From Oscillospiraceae bacterium (GTDB lineage Bacteria; Bacillota; Clostridia; Oscillospirales; Ruminococcaceae), in assembly GCA_016295545.1 (NCBI GenBank), contig JAEDLA010000093.1:1-6126 (forward strand): DNA of 6,126 bases. Direction: 5' to 3'. Positions 1-6,126 of this stretch are shown in pieces. The stretch's first letter is position 1. Each line of letters begins with the position of its first letter. The notes under the pieces are model-generated. The model ran no database searches. It was not told the origin of the DNA and saw only the letters and a list, made by a program, of their open reading frames with translations. The translations under genes were made by a program, and so were the position numbers.

Positions 1-9
1 CACCCCCTG

Positions 10-74
10 CCAAAGGGTTAATAAACCCTTTGGAATCCCACCCCTTGCGGCTTCGCCGCTTTTTATAGATATTT
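10..74 (+). repeat. Palindromic intergenic repeat, left copy
   Basis: Two modules are visible. The first is a perfect 10-bp palindrome, 10-19 pairing with 24-33 around the loop AATA. The second is the GC hairpin 47-59 followed by five T and then ATAGATATTT. Nearly the same string occurs inverted at the far end of the window: 18-39 matches 6105-6126 (22 of 22) and 46-74 matches 6073-6101 (29 of 29), with only the short spacer between modules differing (6 versus 3 bases). Two intergenic copies with conserved hairpins and a variable spacer suggest an interspersed repeat family in this genome. The family name is not known to me, and the outer limit of the left copy (bases 1-9) is uncertain. Confidence 0.8.
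47..64 (+). terminator. Terminator-like hairpin within the left repeat
   Basis: A 5-bp all-GC stem (47-51 with 55-59) closes a three-base loop and is followed directly by TTTTT (60-64). This has the shape of a short intrinsic terminator for rightward transcription. It would stop transcripts arriving from a gene to the left of the window, before the flippase gene. The stem is short, so strength is uncertain. The preceding 10-bp palindrome may add to it. Confidence 0.5.
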
Positions 75-133
75 AATTTCCGTTCAAGCAAAACATGATT
101 TGCATGACAGAGCGGCGCAAAAGGAGCGATTAA

Positions 134-1783
134 GTGAAGAAGCAGAATTTTATAAAAGGTTCGATAATATTAATGGCATCAGCTGCTGCGGCGAAGCTTC
201 TGGGAGCACTATTCAAAATCCCTCTGACAAATATGCTGGGAGGGGTTGGCATGAGCTATTTCAGCTGTGCCTACAGCCTTTTCATGCCGGTATACGCACT
301 GACGGTAACGGGACTTTCCACAGCCGTAGCACGAATGACGGCACAGAGCACGGCACTCGGAATGTACGAAAATGCCGCAAGAATAAGGCGCACTGCCCTT
401 TTGCTTTTTTCAGCGGCAGGTATTGCCGGAAGCCTTTTTACATTTCTGACAGCGAAGCCTTTCTGCATTTATGCCGCAGACTGTCCTGAGGCTGCACCTG
501 CTGCTGCAATGATAGCTCCGGCAGTATTTTTCGGCTGTGTTACCGCTGTTGAGCGTGGATATTATGAGGGCAGGAGCAATATGTATCCTACCGCTTTTTC
601 TCAGCTTACAGAGGGAGCGGTCAAGGTGATTGCCGGACTGTTCCTTTGCAGTTATGTTATGGAAAATCCTCAGCAAATCCTGCGATATTTTCCGCAGGGC
701 ACGGATATCAGGGCAGTTGCTGCTGCTGCCGGAATTCTTGGAGTAACGCTGTCCTCTGCCGGAGCGGCACTGTTCTTTGTGCTGGTGAGAATTTTTGACA
801 GCAGGCAGCGTCCGGAGGGCGAAAAACACCTGATGAGCCGCCGGAGAATAGCTGCTGAACTCACCTCCACTGCCTTGCCTACAGGGATAAGTGCAGTTGT
901 GACAAATCTGACGGCGCTTATCGATATGGGGACAGTTATCGGCTGTATATCGTACTTTGGCTGTAATGTTAACGTGCCTGAGGACGTTGCTGTAAACGAG
1001 ATACCGCATTTTATTTACGGTTCCTTTGCCGGAATTGCACTTACAGTTTTTAATCTTGTGCCCTCCGTAACAAATATGCTTGGCAAAGGTATACTTCCCT
1101 CAGTGACAGAGGCGTGGGAAAATGGTGACGCCGCTGCACTGAAAAAACGTACAATGCAGGCGCTTCTTACAGCGGCAGTTATTGCAGCTCCGGCAGCCTG
1201 CGGAATGGCAGCACTTTCCGGTGACATTCTTCATTTCCTTTTCCCGAAGCAGAATGCCGAAGCTGAGGTCTGTATCAATGCTCTGAGGTGGCTTATGCCC
1301 GGAATGATATGCCTTTGTGTATCTTTTCCGCTGTTCAGTATGCTTCAGGCTATCGGAAAAGCCTCTGCCCCACTGAAAATAATGATTGGCGGAGCAGTTG
1401 TGAAGCTTGCCGGAAATCTGCTTCTTATACCCTTTGCAGGAGTTGACGGGGCAGCCATTTCCACATCAGTCTGCTATTTTGCCATACTTGCTGCCGCAAT
1501 AGTCGTATACGTCCGTGAATCTGGCATAACCATAGATATAAAGCCTTTTGCTGCCGTTTTTTATTCTGCGGCAATGTGCGGAGCTTCTGCGTTCCTTACA
1601 TCGGAGCTTCTGAGAACACAGGGAATGGGTAGATTAATGGTGCTTTCCGTGTCCACAGCTGCCGGAGCAGTTGTTTATACAGCAGCACTTATTGCCACAG
1701 GTGGAACTGCTGCCGGCTATCTTGGAATAAGCTGCGGAAAAATAAAGACCTGTCCCCATGAAAAAATGAGGACAGGGGTTTAA
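134..1783 (+). CDS. MOP-superfamily flippase, SpoVB/polysaccharide transporter-like
   Basis: Predicted 549-residue inner-membrane protein that should flip a lipid-linked sugar or peptidoglycan-type precursor across the cytoplasmic membrane. The start is GTG: an in-frame TAA lies immediately upstream (131-133), and AGGAG at 122-126 sits 7 bases before it. About 14 hydrophobic segments can be drawn, roughly residues 10-28, 42-64, 87-107, 123-141, 160-176, 194-220, 244-268, 291-310, 345-366, 385-406, 413-435, 440-460, 473-492 and 500-520. The stretch around residues 140-169 (ERGYYEGRSNMYPTAFSQ and on) resembles the conserved central part of SpoVB-type exporters, in which an aromatic/Gly-rich turn precedes a PTA-S-Q motif. 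SpoVB proteins are around 520 residues, so this one is slightly long. The last 11 or so codons (KTCPHEKMRTGV region) also form the terminator hairpin. Firmicutes carry several paralogues (SpoVB, YkvU, YtgP/MurJ-like, Wzx), so the cargo cannot be fixed. Confidence 0.85.
   Translation: MKKQNFIKGSIILMASAAAAKLLGALFKIPLTNMLGGVGMSYFSCAYSLFMPVYALTVTGLSTAVARMTAQSTALGMYENAARIRRTALLLFSAAGIAGSLFTFLTAKPFCIYAADCPEAAPAAAMIAPAVFFGCVTAVERGYYEGRSNMYPTAFSQLTEGAVKVIAGLFLCSYVMENPQQILRYFPQGTDIRAVAAAAGILGVTLSSAGAALFFVLVRIFDSRQRPEGEKHLMSRRRIAAELTSTALPTGISAVVTNLTALIDMGTVIGCISYFGCNVNVPEDVAVNEIPHFIYGSFAGIALTVFNLVPSVTNMLGKGILPSVTEAWENGDAAALKKRTMQALLTAAVIAAPAACGMAALSGDILHFLFPKQNAEAEVCINALRWLMPGMICLCVSFPLFSMLQAIGKASAPLKIMIGGAVVKLAGNLLLIPFAGVDGAAISTSVCYFAILAAAIVVYVRESGITIDIKPFAAVFYSAAMCGASAFLTSELLRTQGMGRLMVLSVSTAAGAVVYTAALIATGGTAAGYLGISCGKIKTCPHEKMRTGV
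1749..1781. terminator. Shared bidirectional terminator of convergent genes, overlapping the flippase 3' end
   Basis: CCTGTCC at 1749-1755 pairs with GGACAGG at 1770-1776. After one C/A mismatch, CAT/ATG (1757-1759 with 1766-1768) continues the stem around a six-base loop. Read leftward, the stem is followed by TCTTTATTTTT (1748-1738), a good U-rich tract, so it is a convincing terminator for the lipoprotein gene ending at 1804. Read rightward, only a short GGTTT follows, so termination of the flippase transcript is weaker. The hairpin lies inside flippase codons and reaches its stop codon. Confidence 0.75.
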
Positions 1784-1803
1784 ATGTTATAGACTGTTCG
1801 TGC

Positions 1804-2391
1804 TCAGGCGGTAAACATTCCGTCCGGAGCAGCAACGATATCGGACTCCTTAACGTCACACAAAATAACATTTGTACGGTCATCGTCCTTACCTGTGGGG
1901 AAGAATCCGACAGTAAAGCTGTTAACGTTCTGGTCAACTAAAAAGCCTATATATCCGTTAAATTCACTTCCGGCTTCAATGCTTAAAAGCTGCTGATAGC
2001 CTGTCATGGCACGCTTTGCGTAGATGTCGGCACGGATATCGGGGAGAACTTCGGTTTCATCGCTTAAAACGAGGTAGAAGTTTTTCAGACCGCTCAGCTC
2101 CATAGCTTTATCAGAGGTGTTTTTGATAGTAACGTCGAGGTAGATATACTTCTGACCGTCCTGAATTCTGCCGGAATCAATAACTCTGTTAAGCTTGTAG
2201 GGAGTTTCGTTGATGTCCGTGTCCTCATTCATGCTTACATTAACCTTTTCCTTACCAACGTCCGGAAGAGCAGCGTATCCTGTACCCTCAAGGCTGATTT
2301 CTGGTTCACTTGTCTCTCCGCTGCAGCCGAAAACGGGAGTTAAAGCAAGAACTGCGGTTAAAAGCAGGGCTGATATTTTAAATTTTTTCAT
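1804..2391 (-). CDS. Secreted lipoprotein with DUF4352-like domain
   Basis: A 195-residue predicted lipoprotein, probably anchored on the outer face of the membrane. The start at 2391 is chosen because AGGAGG (2405-2400) sits 8 bases upstream. It also places a classic signal peptide at the N-terminus: MKKFK, a hydrophobic core at residues 7-20, and a lipobox VFGC with the lipidated cysteine at residue 23. Residues 24-45 form an acidic, Ser/Glu-rich linker. Residues 65-165 look like the immunoglobulin-like beta-sandwich of DUF4352-type proteins: YIYLDVTIKNTSDKAMEL (about 82-99), a FYLVLSDE strand (105-112), and an IEAGSEFNGYIGFLVD segment (138-153) matching the family's pattern of a G-containing turn followed by a G-x-hydrophobic-x-F strand. 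Such domains are common in Firmicute lipoproteins and their roles are mostly unknown. It is monocistronic, with its own promoter and terminator. The lipoprotein call is firm; the domain call is moderate, and no specific function can be given. Confidence 0.85.
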   Translation of the reverse strand: MKKFKISALLLTAVLALTPVFGCSGETSEPEISLEGTGYAALPDVGKEKVNVSMNEDTDINETPYKLNRVIDSGRIQDGQKYIYLDVTIKNTSDKAMELSGLKNFYLVLSDETEVLPDIRADIYAKRAMTGYQQLLSIEAGSEFNGYIGFLVDQNVNSFTVGFFPTGKDDDRTNVILCDVKESDIVAAPDGMFTA

Positions 2392-2399
2392 TATAAGAT

Positions 2400-2405
2400 C
2401 CTCCT
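2400..2405 (-). promoter_or_regulatory. Ribosome binding site of the lipoprotein gene
   Basis: A perfect AGGAGG on the minus strand, 8 bases from the ATG at 2391. It decides against the upstream in-frame ATG at 2418, which lacks such a site and would bury the signal peptide. Confidence 0.85.
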
Positions 2406-2425
2406 GAAGATTATACACTGTTCAT

Positions 2426-2455
2426 AGTATACCATAACCGGACGTGAAAAGTCAA
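2426..2455 (-). promoter_or_regulatory. Sigma-A promoter of the lipoprotein gene
   Basis: On the minus strand, TTGACT (2455-2450) and TATACT (2431-2426) are separated by 18 bases, and TGG directly before the -10 gives an extended -10 element. Transcription would begin near 2419, leaving a leader of about 28 bases that contains the AGGAGG ribosome binding site. Confidence 0.75.
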
Positions 2456-2535
2456 GGAGATTTTTCTGGAATCTGTGAAAAACAGCAGTCCGTTCCCTTT
2501 CTGCAAAATTTAAATAAATAAACCCGTGATTTCTA

Positions 2536-2564
2536 TTGACAGCAGTTTGAAAAAAGTGTATAAT
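2536..2564 (+). promoter_or_regulatory. Perfect-consensus sigma-A promoter upstream of rny
   Basis: TTGACA (2536-2541) and TATAAT (2559-2564) are both exact consensus hexamers at the optimal 17-base spacing. Transcription should start near 2571. The next gene on this strand is rny, whose ATG is about 425 bases downstream, so this promoter makes either a long rny leader or a separate short RNA. Consensus in both elements predicts high, largely constitutive output. Confidence 0.85.
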
Positions 2565-2570
2565 AATTAT

Positions 2571-2728
2571 ATTGTATTAATTGCAGAATATTACTCAGGC
2601 AGTATATGCAGCTTTGTTTTAAGTCATTAAAATGACGTCCGGCTCTGGTTCAGGCGGTTTGAGCTTTATTCCCCTTTTTGCAAAGGGAATATTTTTAGCT
2701 CCGCTGCTTTGTACAGTGCGGCTTTTTT
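2571..2728 (+). ncRNA. Candidate structured RNA of about 155 nt, or first part of the rny leader
   Basis: This segment runs from the predicted start of the consensus promoter to a hairpin plus T6. Visible helices are: a hairpin at 2582-2611 (ATAT-ACT pairing with AGTATAT around CAGGC); GTCAT/ATGAC at 2623-2627 and 2632-2636; and a nested stem in which GAGCT (2661-2665) pairs with AGCTC (2697-2701), enclosing ATTCCC/GGGAAT (2668-2673 with 2685-2690) and TTT/AAA. The terminator-like hairpin 2701-2721 follows. The only open frame, from ATG 2632, has no ribosome binding site and an unconvincing protein. I do not recognise a known RNA family. A 6S-like or other abundant small RNA is conceivable from the size and promoter strength, but nothing specific supports it. 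The alternative is an untranslated leader that attenuates rny. Confidence 0.35.
2701..2728 (+). terminator. Possible terminator or attenuator in the rny upstream region
   Basis: CCGC (2701-2704) pairs with GCGG (2718-2721). TG/CA (2705-2706 with 2714-2715) extends the stem past a two-base bulge, and C plus six T (2723-2728) follow. The stem is weaker than the rny terminator, so partial termination is plausible. It lies about 155 bases after the predicted transcription start and 270 bases before the rny ATG. Confidence 0.45.
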
Positions 2729-2996
2729 GTGTGTTTGAAAGCGGCTGTCACGGACGTTTTACTATGGATATAACTGCTCAGCAGCACTGTTATATCAATA
2801 CTAAACCAGAAATGAAAATGGACGTGCCTGCGTCCGGCTTGTTTTTCGGGCTCCCGTGTATTCTGATATATACGGCTGCTCTTAATTGCTATATATGAAA
2901 AATGAATAAAATAATGCGGCATCTACCGCCTTTGAAGTAATAATTAGATTTATGATACAAATAATTATTATTTTTGAAAAGGAGGTAATGCACTGT
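2729..2996 (+). other. Downstream part of the rny 5' leader, hairpin-rich, no gene seen
   Basis: No ORF here has a ribosome binding site or recognisable product. The clearest structure is a hairpin at 2767-2796: GATATAAC pairs with GTTATATC, continued inward by TGCT/AGCA around CAGC after a two-base bulge. A second is GGACG/CGTCC at 2820-2824 and 2831-2835 with a six-base loop. A short GCGG/CCGC stem lies near 2916-2929. Sequence from 2880 onward is AT-rich and ends in the rny ribosome binding site. A weak -10-like TATGAT at 2951-2956 lacks a fitting -35, so the main promoter is probably the one at 2536-2564. Confidence 0.5.
2978..2986 (+). promoter_or_regulatory. Ribosome binding site of rny
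   Basis: AAAGGAGGT ends 10 bases before the ATG at 2997. It rules out the in-frame upstream ATGs at 2952 (which would place the site inside coding sequence) and 2988 (only one base away). Confidence 0.85.
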
Positions 2997-4574
2997 ATGA
3001 ATCCGATTTTAGCCGTTGTTTTAATTATTGTTGCTTTAGCAGCCGGTGCTGCTATTGGCGGCCTCATCGCTTATAAAAAAGGCGTGGATGAGGGTATTGA
3101 ACGTCGTAAACAGCAGGCTGAGGCACTGATAGGTTCCGCCGAAAAAGAGGCAGAACGTATTCTGAGTGATGCTGATAAGGACGCTGAATCAAAAAAGAAA
3201 GGCGCTCTTATTGAGGCTAAGGACGAGATCCATAAGCTCCGCTCAGAGGCTGATAAGGAAATCAAGGACCGCAGAGCAGACCTGTCACGTCAGGAAAGAC
3301 GTGTTCAGCAGAAAGAAGAAAATCTTGACAGAAAAACCGATAATCTGGAGAAAAAGGAAGACTCACTCAATCAGAAGATAAAATCTGCTGAGGAAAAGCT
3401 CAAGGAAGCTGAGTCCATTAAAAAGAGCCAGATGGATATTCTCGAAAGAATCTCTGAATTTACAAAGGATCAGGCTAAGGAGTATATAATCTCCAAGCTT
3501 GAGGACGACCTCGTTCACGAAAAGGCTGTCAAGGTTGCCGCCTATGAGCAGCAGATAAAGGACGAGTGTCAGGAAAAGGCAAGAAACTATGTCTCCCTTG
3601 CCATTGCAAAGGTTGCGGCAGACCAGGTGTCCGAAGCCGCTGTCTCCGTTGTGCCGCTGCCTAATGATGAAATGAAGGGTAGAATTATCGGCAGAGAGGG
3701 ACGTAATATCAGAACTCTTGAAACGCTTACCGGTGTTGACCTTATTATCGACGATACGCCGGAGGCTATAACTCTTTCCTGCTTTGACCAGATAAGACGT
3801 GAGGTCGCAAGAATCGCCCTTGAAAAGCTTATCGCCGACGGCAGGATTCACCCCACCCGCATTGAAGAAATGGTCGACAAGGCTCGCCGTGAAGTCGAGT
3901 ACAAGATCAAGCAGGAGGGTGAACGTGCAATTATTGAAACTAATGTTCACGGAATTAATCACGAGCTTGTCAAGCTTATAGGCAGACTTAGATTCCGTAC
4001 AAGCTATCGCCAGAACGTTCTCGACCACTCTATCGAGGTCGCTCAGCTTGCAGGAGTGCTTGCTTCTGAGCTTGGTGTTGATGCAAATATGGCAAGACGT
4101 GCAGGACTGCTTCATGATATCGGTAAGGCTCTTACATCTGAGATTGAAGGCTCCCACGTTCAGATAGGTGTTGACGTCTGCAAGAAGTATAATGAGAACC
4201 CTGTTATCATTCATGCTATCGAAGCTCACCATAATGACGTTGAGCCTAAAACTGTTATCGCCTGCATCGTTCAGGCTGCTGACGCTATCTCAGCAGCAAG
4301 ACCGGCTGCACGAAGCGAGAACTACGAGAGCTACATCAAGCGTCTCCAGAAGCTGGAGGAGATTTGCAACTCCTATGAGGGCGTTGAAAAGTGCTATGCT
4401 GTTCAGGCAGGCCGTGAGGTAAGAATCATGGTCGTTCCTGAAATTATCAACGATGAGAAAATGGTTCTTGTTGCAAGACAGATCTCACAGCAGATTGAAA
4501 ATGAGATGGATTATCCCGGACAGATAAAGGTAAATCTTATTCGTGAGAGCCGTGTGACTGATTACGCAAAATAA
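2997..4574 (+). CDS. rny: Ribonuclease Y
   Basis: A 525-residue membrane-anchored endoribonuclease that initiates mRNA decay in many Firmicutes; the length matches the family (about 520). Domains in order: an N-terminal membrane helix (about residues 4-26); a long charged, Lys/Glu-rich coiled coil (about 30-185); a KH RNA-binding domain with the signature [10 protein letters not shown] (230-239) and the following [17 protein letters not shown] segment; then an HD phosphohydrolase domain. The HD metal-binding residues are visible: His344 in LDHSIEV, His373-Asp374 in LLHDIGKAL, the EAHHND motif (409-414) and Asp429 in AADAIS. The C-terminus ([14 protein letters not shown]) is typical and intact. 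No truncation or lost catalytic residue is seen. The gene sits alone behind an unusually long leader with a consensus promoter and is closed by a strong terminator. The neighbours are envelope genes, not other RNA decay genes. Confidence 0.97.
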   Translation: MNPILAVVLIIVALAAGAAIGGLIAYKKGVDEGIERRKQQAEALIGSAEKEAERILSDADKDAESKKKGALIEAKDEIHKLRSEADKEIKDRRADLSRQERRVQQKEENLDRKTDNLEKKEDSLNQKIKSAEEKLKEAESIKKSQMDILERISEFTKDQAKEYIISKLEDDLVHEKAVKVAAYEQQIKDECQEKARNYVSLAIAKVAADQVSEAAVSVVPLPNDEMKGRIIGREGRNIRTLETLTGVDLIIDDTPEAITLSCFDQIRREVARIALEKLIADGRIHPTRIEEMVDKARREVEYKIKQEGERAIIETNVHGINHELVKLIGRLRFRTSYRQNVLDHSIEVAQLAGVLASELGVDANMARRAGLLHDIGKALTSEIEGSHVQIGVDVCKKYNENPVIIHAIEAHHNDVEPKTVIACIVQAADAISAARPAARSENYESYIKRLQKLEEICNSYEGVEKCYAVQAGREVRIMVVPEIINDEKMVLVARQISQQIENEMDYPGQIKVNLIRESRVTDYAK

Positions 4575-4587
4575 CCCGATTATTCAT

Positions 4588-4616
4588 AATGCGGACGAAA
4601 AAACGTCCGCATTTTT
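4588..4616 (+). terminator. Intrinsic terminator of rny
   Basis: A perfect 10-bp stem: AATGCGGACG (4588-4597) pairs with CGTCCGCATT (4604-4613) around a six-A loop, with the T-run 4612-4616. It begins 13 bases after the rny stop codon and ends about 28 bases before the next start. Read leftward there is no U-rich tract, so it acts on rightward transcription. Confidence 0.92.
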
Positions 4617-4628
4617 GTTATCTTATAT

Positions 4629-4635
4629 GGAAAGG
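4629..4635 (+). promoter_or_regulatory. Ribosome binding site of the Wzy-like gene
   Basis: GGAAAGG lies 9 bases before the ATG at 4645. It is a moderate site and favours this ATG over the in-frame TTG at 4639, which would leave only 3 bases of spacing. Confidence 0.65.
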
Positions 4636-4644
4636 TAATTGATT

Positions 4645-6063
4645 ATGGCAAAACAGCTGTTCAAGACAACAGAAAAATCAAATTTCATTCTGAACATGAC
4701 CGAAGAAACTTACTCCGGACTTGCTTCAAAGGCACTTGTACTTATGTGCCTGATAGTTTCTCTGTTTACACTTCCCTCCGAGTTTTCCGATGAAATAGGC
4801 TATTCCTTAGTTTCCGGCGGACTTGCTGTGGCAGGAGTTATCTGCATGATACTTGCTCTGATAGCGGTCATGAAAAAATATGTTGACAAAAAAATGCTTT
4901 TTCCGATATGTGCTTTCGGATTCATGCTTGTGTGGGGGCTTTTTTCTCTCATTGATTCCTATGACAAAAATGTGTCATTCTACGGCTTTAACGGCAGAGG
5001 TGAGGGACTCCTTGCACTGATATTTTACTTCGGCTTCTTCATTACAGGTCTTACACTCAAACGTGAAAAGGCACTGGATACGTTTATAAACGGCATTATC
5101 GCTGCAGGAATACTTAACTCAGTGTGGGGACTGATGCAGGTGTTCATTCCTCAGATTCCCTGCAATTACCGCCATGTAGTTGGTGTATCTGATGATATCA
5201 ACGCAGCCTCCGGACTTGCACAGTCGCCTATTTTCCTTGCAATGCTGCTGAGCTTGTCACTTACCGCCGCAATTCTCAGGTTTGTTATGAGCGGCAGCAA
5301 AAAACAGCGTATTTTCGGACTGTGCTGTTCTGCTGTATTCGCCTTTGTTATGATGTTCACTTATTCCGTTGTGGGAATTTTCGGCGCTGTATTTGCAGTC
5401 ATTGCCGCTGCTGCCGCTGTTTTCATTACAAAAGCTCCAAAAATCAGACTTGCCGGAATCGGCGCAGTTATTCTTCCGGCAGCTTTAGCTGTTGGACTTG
5501 CAGCCGGAGGAATAGTCGGAGACCGCAATGCATACAAGCTCAGTGACGGTTCTATTATGTGGATGGACTCCTTTAACAGACTGTCCTCCAGCGGTATTTA
5601 TACGGATAAAGCTGTTGATATTAAGGACAGCTATGACGTGTATTACTTCCTGAACACAAAAACCAAGGATATAATCAGTGACTATCCGCTTTTTGGAACA
5701 GGTCCTGAAAATCTTGTTTATCCCCAGCTGTATGCAAGTGCTGAGATTGAGAAAAATTTCAATACTTTTGATAAAAACTATAACGAATACCTTTATACAG
5801 CTGCTACACGAGGTGTTCCCTCGCTTATCGCTTTTGCAGCAATACTTCTGTCACTTATAATAATCGGCTGGAAAAAGCTGAAAAACGGACAGAAAGGTGC
5901 TTCGTCAGCTACTCTTTTTGCCCTTATGATATGCGGTGTACTGCTTTTCTTTATCGGTAACAGCAACATTGTATTCTCCCCGATATTCTGGGCAGCAGCC
6001 GGAGCTTCCTGTGCTTCGCTTAATAAGAGCGGAAAGGGCGGAACAGCTGGGAAAAACTATTAA
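4645..6063 (+). CDS. O-antigen ligase / Wzy polymerase-like membrane protein
   Basis: A 472-residue integral membrane protein with about 12 hydrophobic segments: roughly residues 28-45, 52-76, 84-103, 120-138, 146-168, 190-213, 225-241, 243-262, 268-291, 392-408, 423-438 and 443-458. A large hydrophilic, presumably extracytoplasmic loop lies at about 292-390. That arrangement, many helices with one long loop near the C-terminal third, is typical of Wzy_C/O-antigen ligase proteins, which join or polymerise lipid-linked glycans outside the membrane. Sequence cues are FYGFNGRGEG (112-121), FGTGPENLVYPQ (350-361) and NYNEYLYTAATRGVPSL (378-394), matching the family's G-x-GP-(E/D)N and N-E-Y/L followed by x-x-G patterns. 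It lies just downstream of the rny terminator with no clear promoter of its own, so it probably depends on read-through or an undetected promoter. Donor and acceptor are unknown; polymerase versus ligase cannot be told apart here. Confidence 0.8.
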   Translation: MAKQLFKTTEKSNFILNMTEETYSGLASKALVLMCLIVSLFTLPSEFSDEIGYSLVSGGLAVAGVICMILALIAVMKKYVDKKMLFPICAFGFMLVWGLFSLIDSYDKNVSFYGFNGRGEGLLALIFYFGFFITGLTLKREKALDTFINGIIAAGILNSVWGLMQVFIPQIPCNYRHVVGVSDDINAASGLAQSPIFLAMLLSLSLTAAILRFVMSGSKKQRIFGLCCSAVFAFVMMFTYSVVGIFGAVFAVIAAAAAVFITKAPKIRLAGIGAVILPAALAVGLAAGGIVGDRNAYKLSDGSIMWMDSFNRLSSSGIYTDKAVDIKDSYDVYYFLNTKTKDIISDYPLFGTGPENLVYPQLYASAEIEKNFNTFDKNYNEYLYTAATRGVPSLIAFAAILLSLIIIGWKKLKNGQKGASSATLFALMICGVLLFFIGNSNIVFSPIFWAAAGASCASLNKSGKGGTAGKNY

Positions 6064-6072
6064 TGCGATAAA

Positions 6073-6126
6073 AAATATCTATAAAAAGCGGCGAAGCCGC
6101 ACGGGGGATTCCAAAGGGTTTATTAA
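6073..6126 (-). repeat. Palindromic intergenic repeat, right copy (inverted, cut by window end)
   Basis: The reverse complement of the left repeat, beginning 10 bases after the stop codon of the Wzy-like gene. The GC hairpin 6088-6100 and its A/T flank (6073-6087) match 46-74 exactly. 6105-6126 match 18-39 exactly and contain the first half of the palindrome, whose second half would lie beyond the window. Confidence 0.85.
6083..6100 (-). terminator. Terminator-like hairpin within the right repeat
   Basis: The same 5-bp GC stem and three-base loop as in the left copy, with its T-run (6087-6083) on the minus strand. It would stop leftward transcripts entering from beyond the window. On the plus strand it lacks a U-tract, so it is a poor terminator for the Wzy-like gene, which may instead rely on the palindrome completed outside the window. 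Confidence 0.45.

Noticed and set aside
60..80. Promoter for the flippase gene in the AT-rich flank of the left repeat
   Set aside because: TATAGAT-like and TATTTAAT-like words are present but no -35 partner is seen at proper spacing. The flippase promoter remains unidentified.
2409..2417. Second -10 (TATAAT, minus strand) for the lipoprotein gene
   Set aside because: A transcript starting there would begin inside or after the AGGAGG site, leaving no usable ribosome binding site.
2632..2898. 88-codon open frame in the rny upstream region
   Set aside because: There is no ribosome binding site before ATG 2632, the composition is odd (scattered Cys and Phe, no domain), and it coincides with RNA hairpins and a terminator-like stem. 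An open frame of this length can occur by chance.
2951..2956. Proximal rny promoter with TATGAT as -10
   Set aside because: No acceptable -35 lies at 16-18 bases upstream (GCCTTT at 17), whereas the upstream promoter is a perfect consensus.
3363..4232. Long minus-strand open frame (289 codons) opposite rny
   Set aside because: It lies wholly inside rny, whose protein is an unmistakable full-length RNase Y. The antisense frame is a codon-usage shadow with no recognisable domain.
1..6126. Composite transposon or mobile element bounded by the inverted repeats
   Set aside because: There is no transposase or integrase between the repeats, the block contains the core gene rny, and the repeats are short hairpin elements hugging gene ends. 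Target-site duplication cannot be judged because the right copy is cut by the window end.

Overview
The window looks like chromosomal DNA from a low-to-moderate GC Firmicute, probably a Ruminococcus-like member of the Oscillospiraceae. This is inferred from three things: AGGAGG-type ribosome binding sites, near-consensus sigma-A promoters, and RNase Y (a Firmicutes-type mRNA decay enzyme) beside a SpoVB-like flippase. No species assignment is possible from the sequence alone.

Layout: 1-75 carries a palindromic repeat with a terminator-like hairpin. 134-1783 (+) encodes a 549-residue polytopic flippase of the MOP/SpoVB type. 1804-2391 (-) encodes a small secreted lipoprotein with a DUF4352-like beta-sandwich. 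These two genes converge on one hairpin (1749-1776) that can serve both strands. 2392-2996 is a 605-base non-coding interval. It holds the lipoprotein promoter (-), then a perfect-consensus sigma-A promoter (+) at 2536-2564, and about 425 bases of hairpin-rich sequence ahead of rny. 2997-4574 (+) is rny (RNase Y, 525 residues), closed by a textbook terminator at 4588-4616. 4645-6063 (+) encodes a 472-residue O-antigen ligase/Wzy-like membrane protein. The window ends inside a second, inverted copy of the repeat seen at the start (6073-6126).

Functionally, two genes point to surface glycan assembly (a lipid-linked sugar flippase and a polymerase/ligase-like protein), one to the cell envelope (lipoprotein) and one to mRNA turnover (rny). 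There is no glycosyltransferase cluster, so a joint pathway for the first and last genes is only suggestive. The most interesting non-coding item is the strongly promoted, structured region upstream of rny, which could be an independent RNA of about 155 nt, an attenuated rny leader, or both. I found no phage, CRISPR, transposase, tRNA or rRNA sequence.
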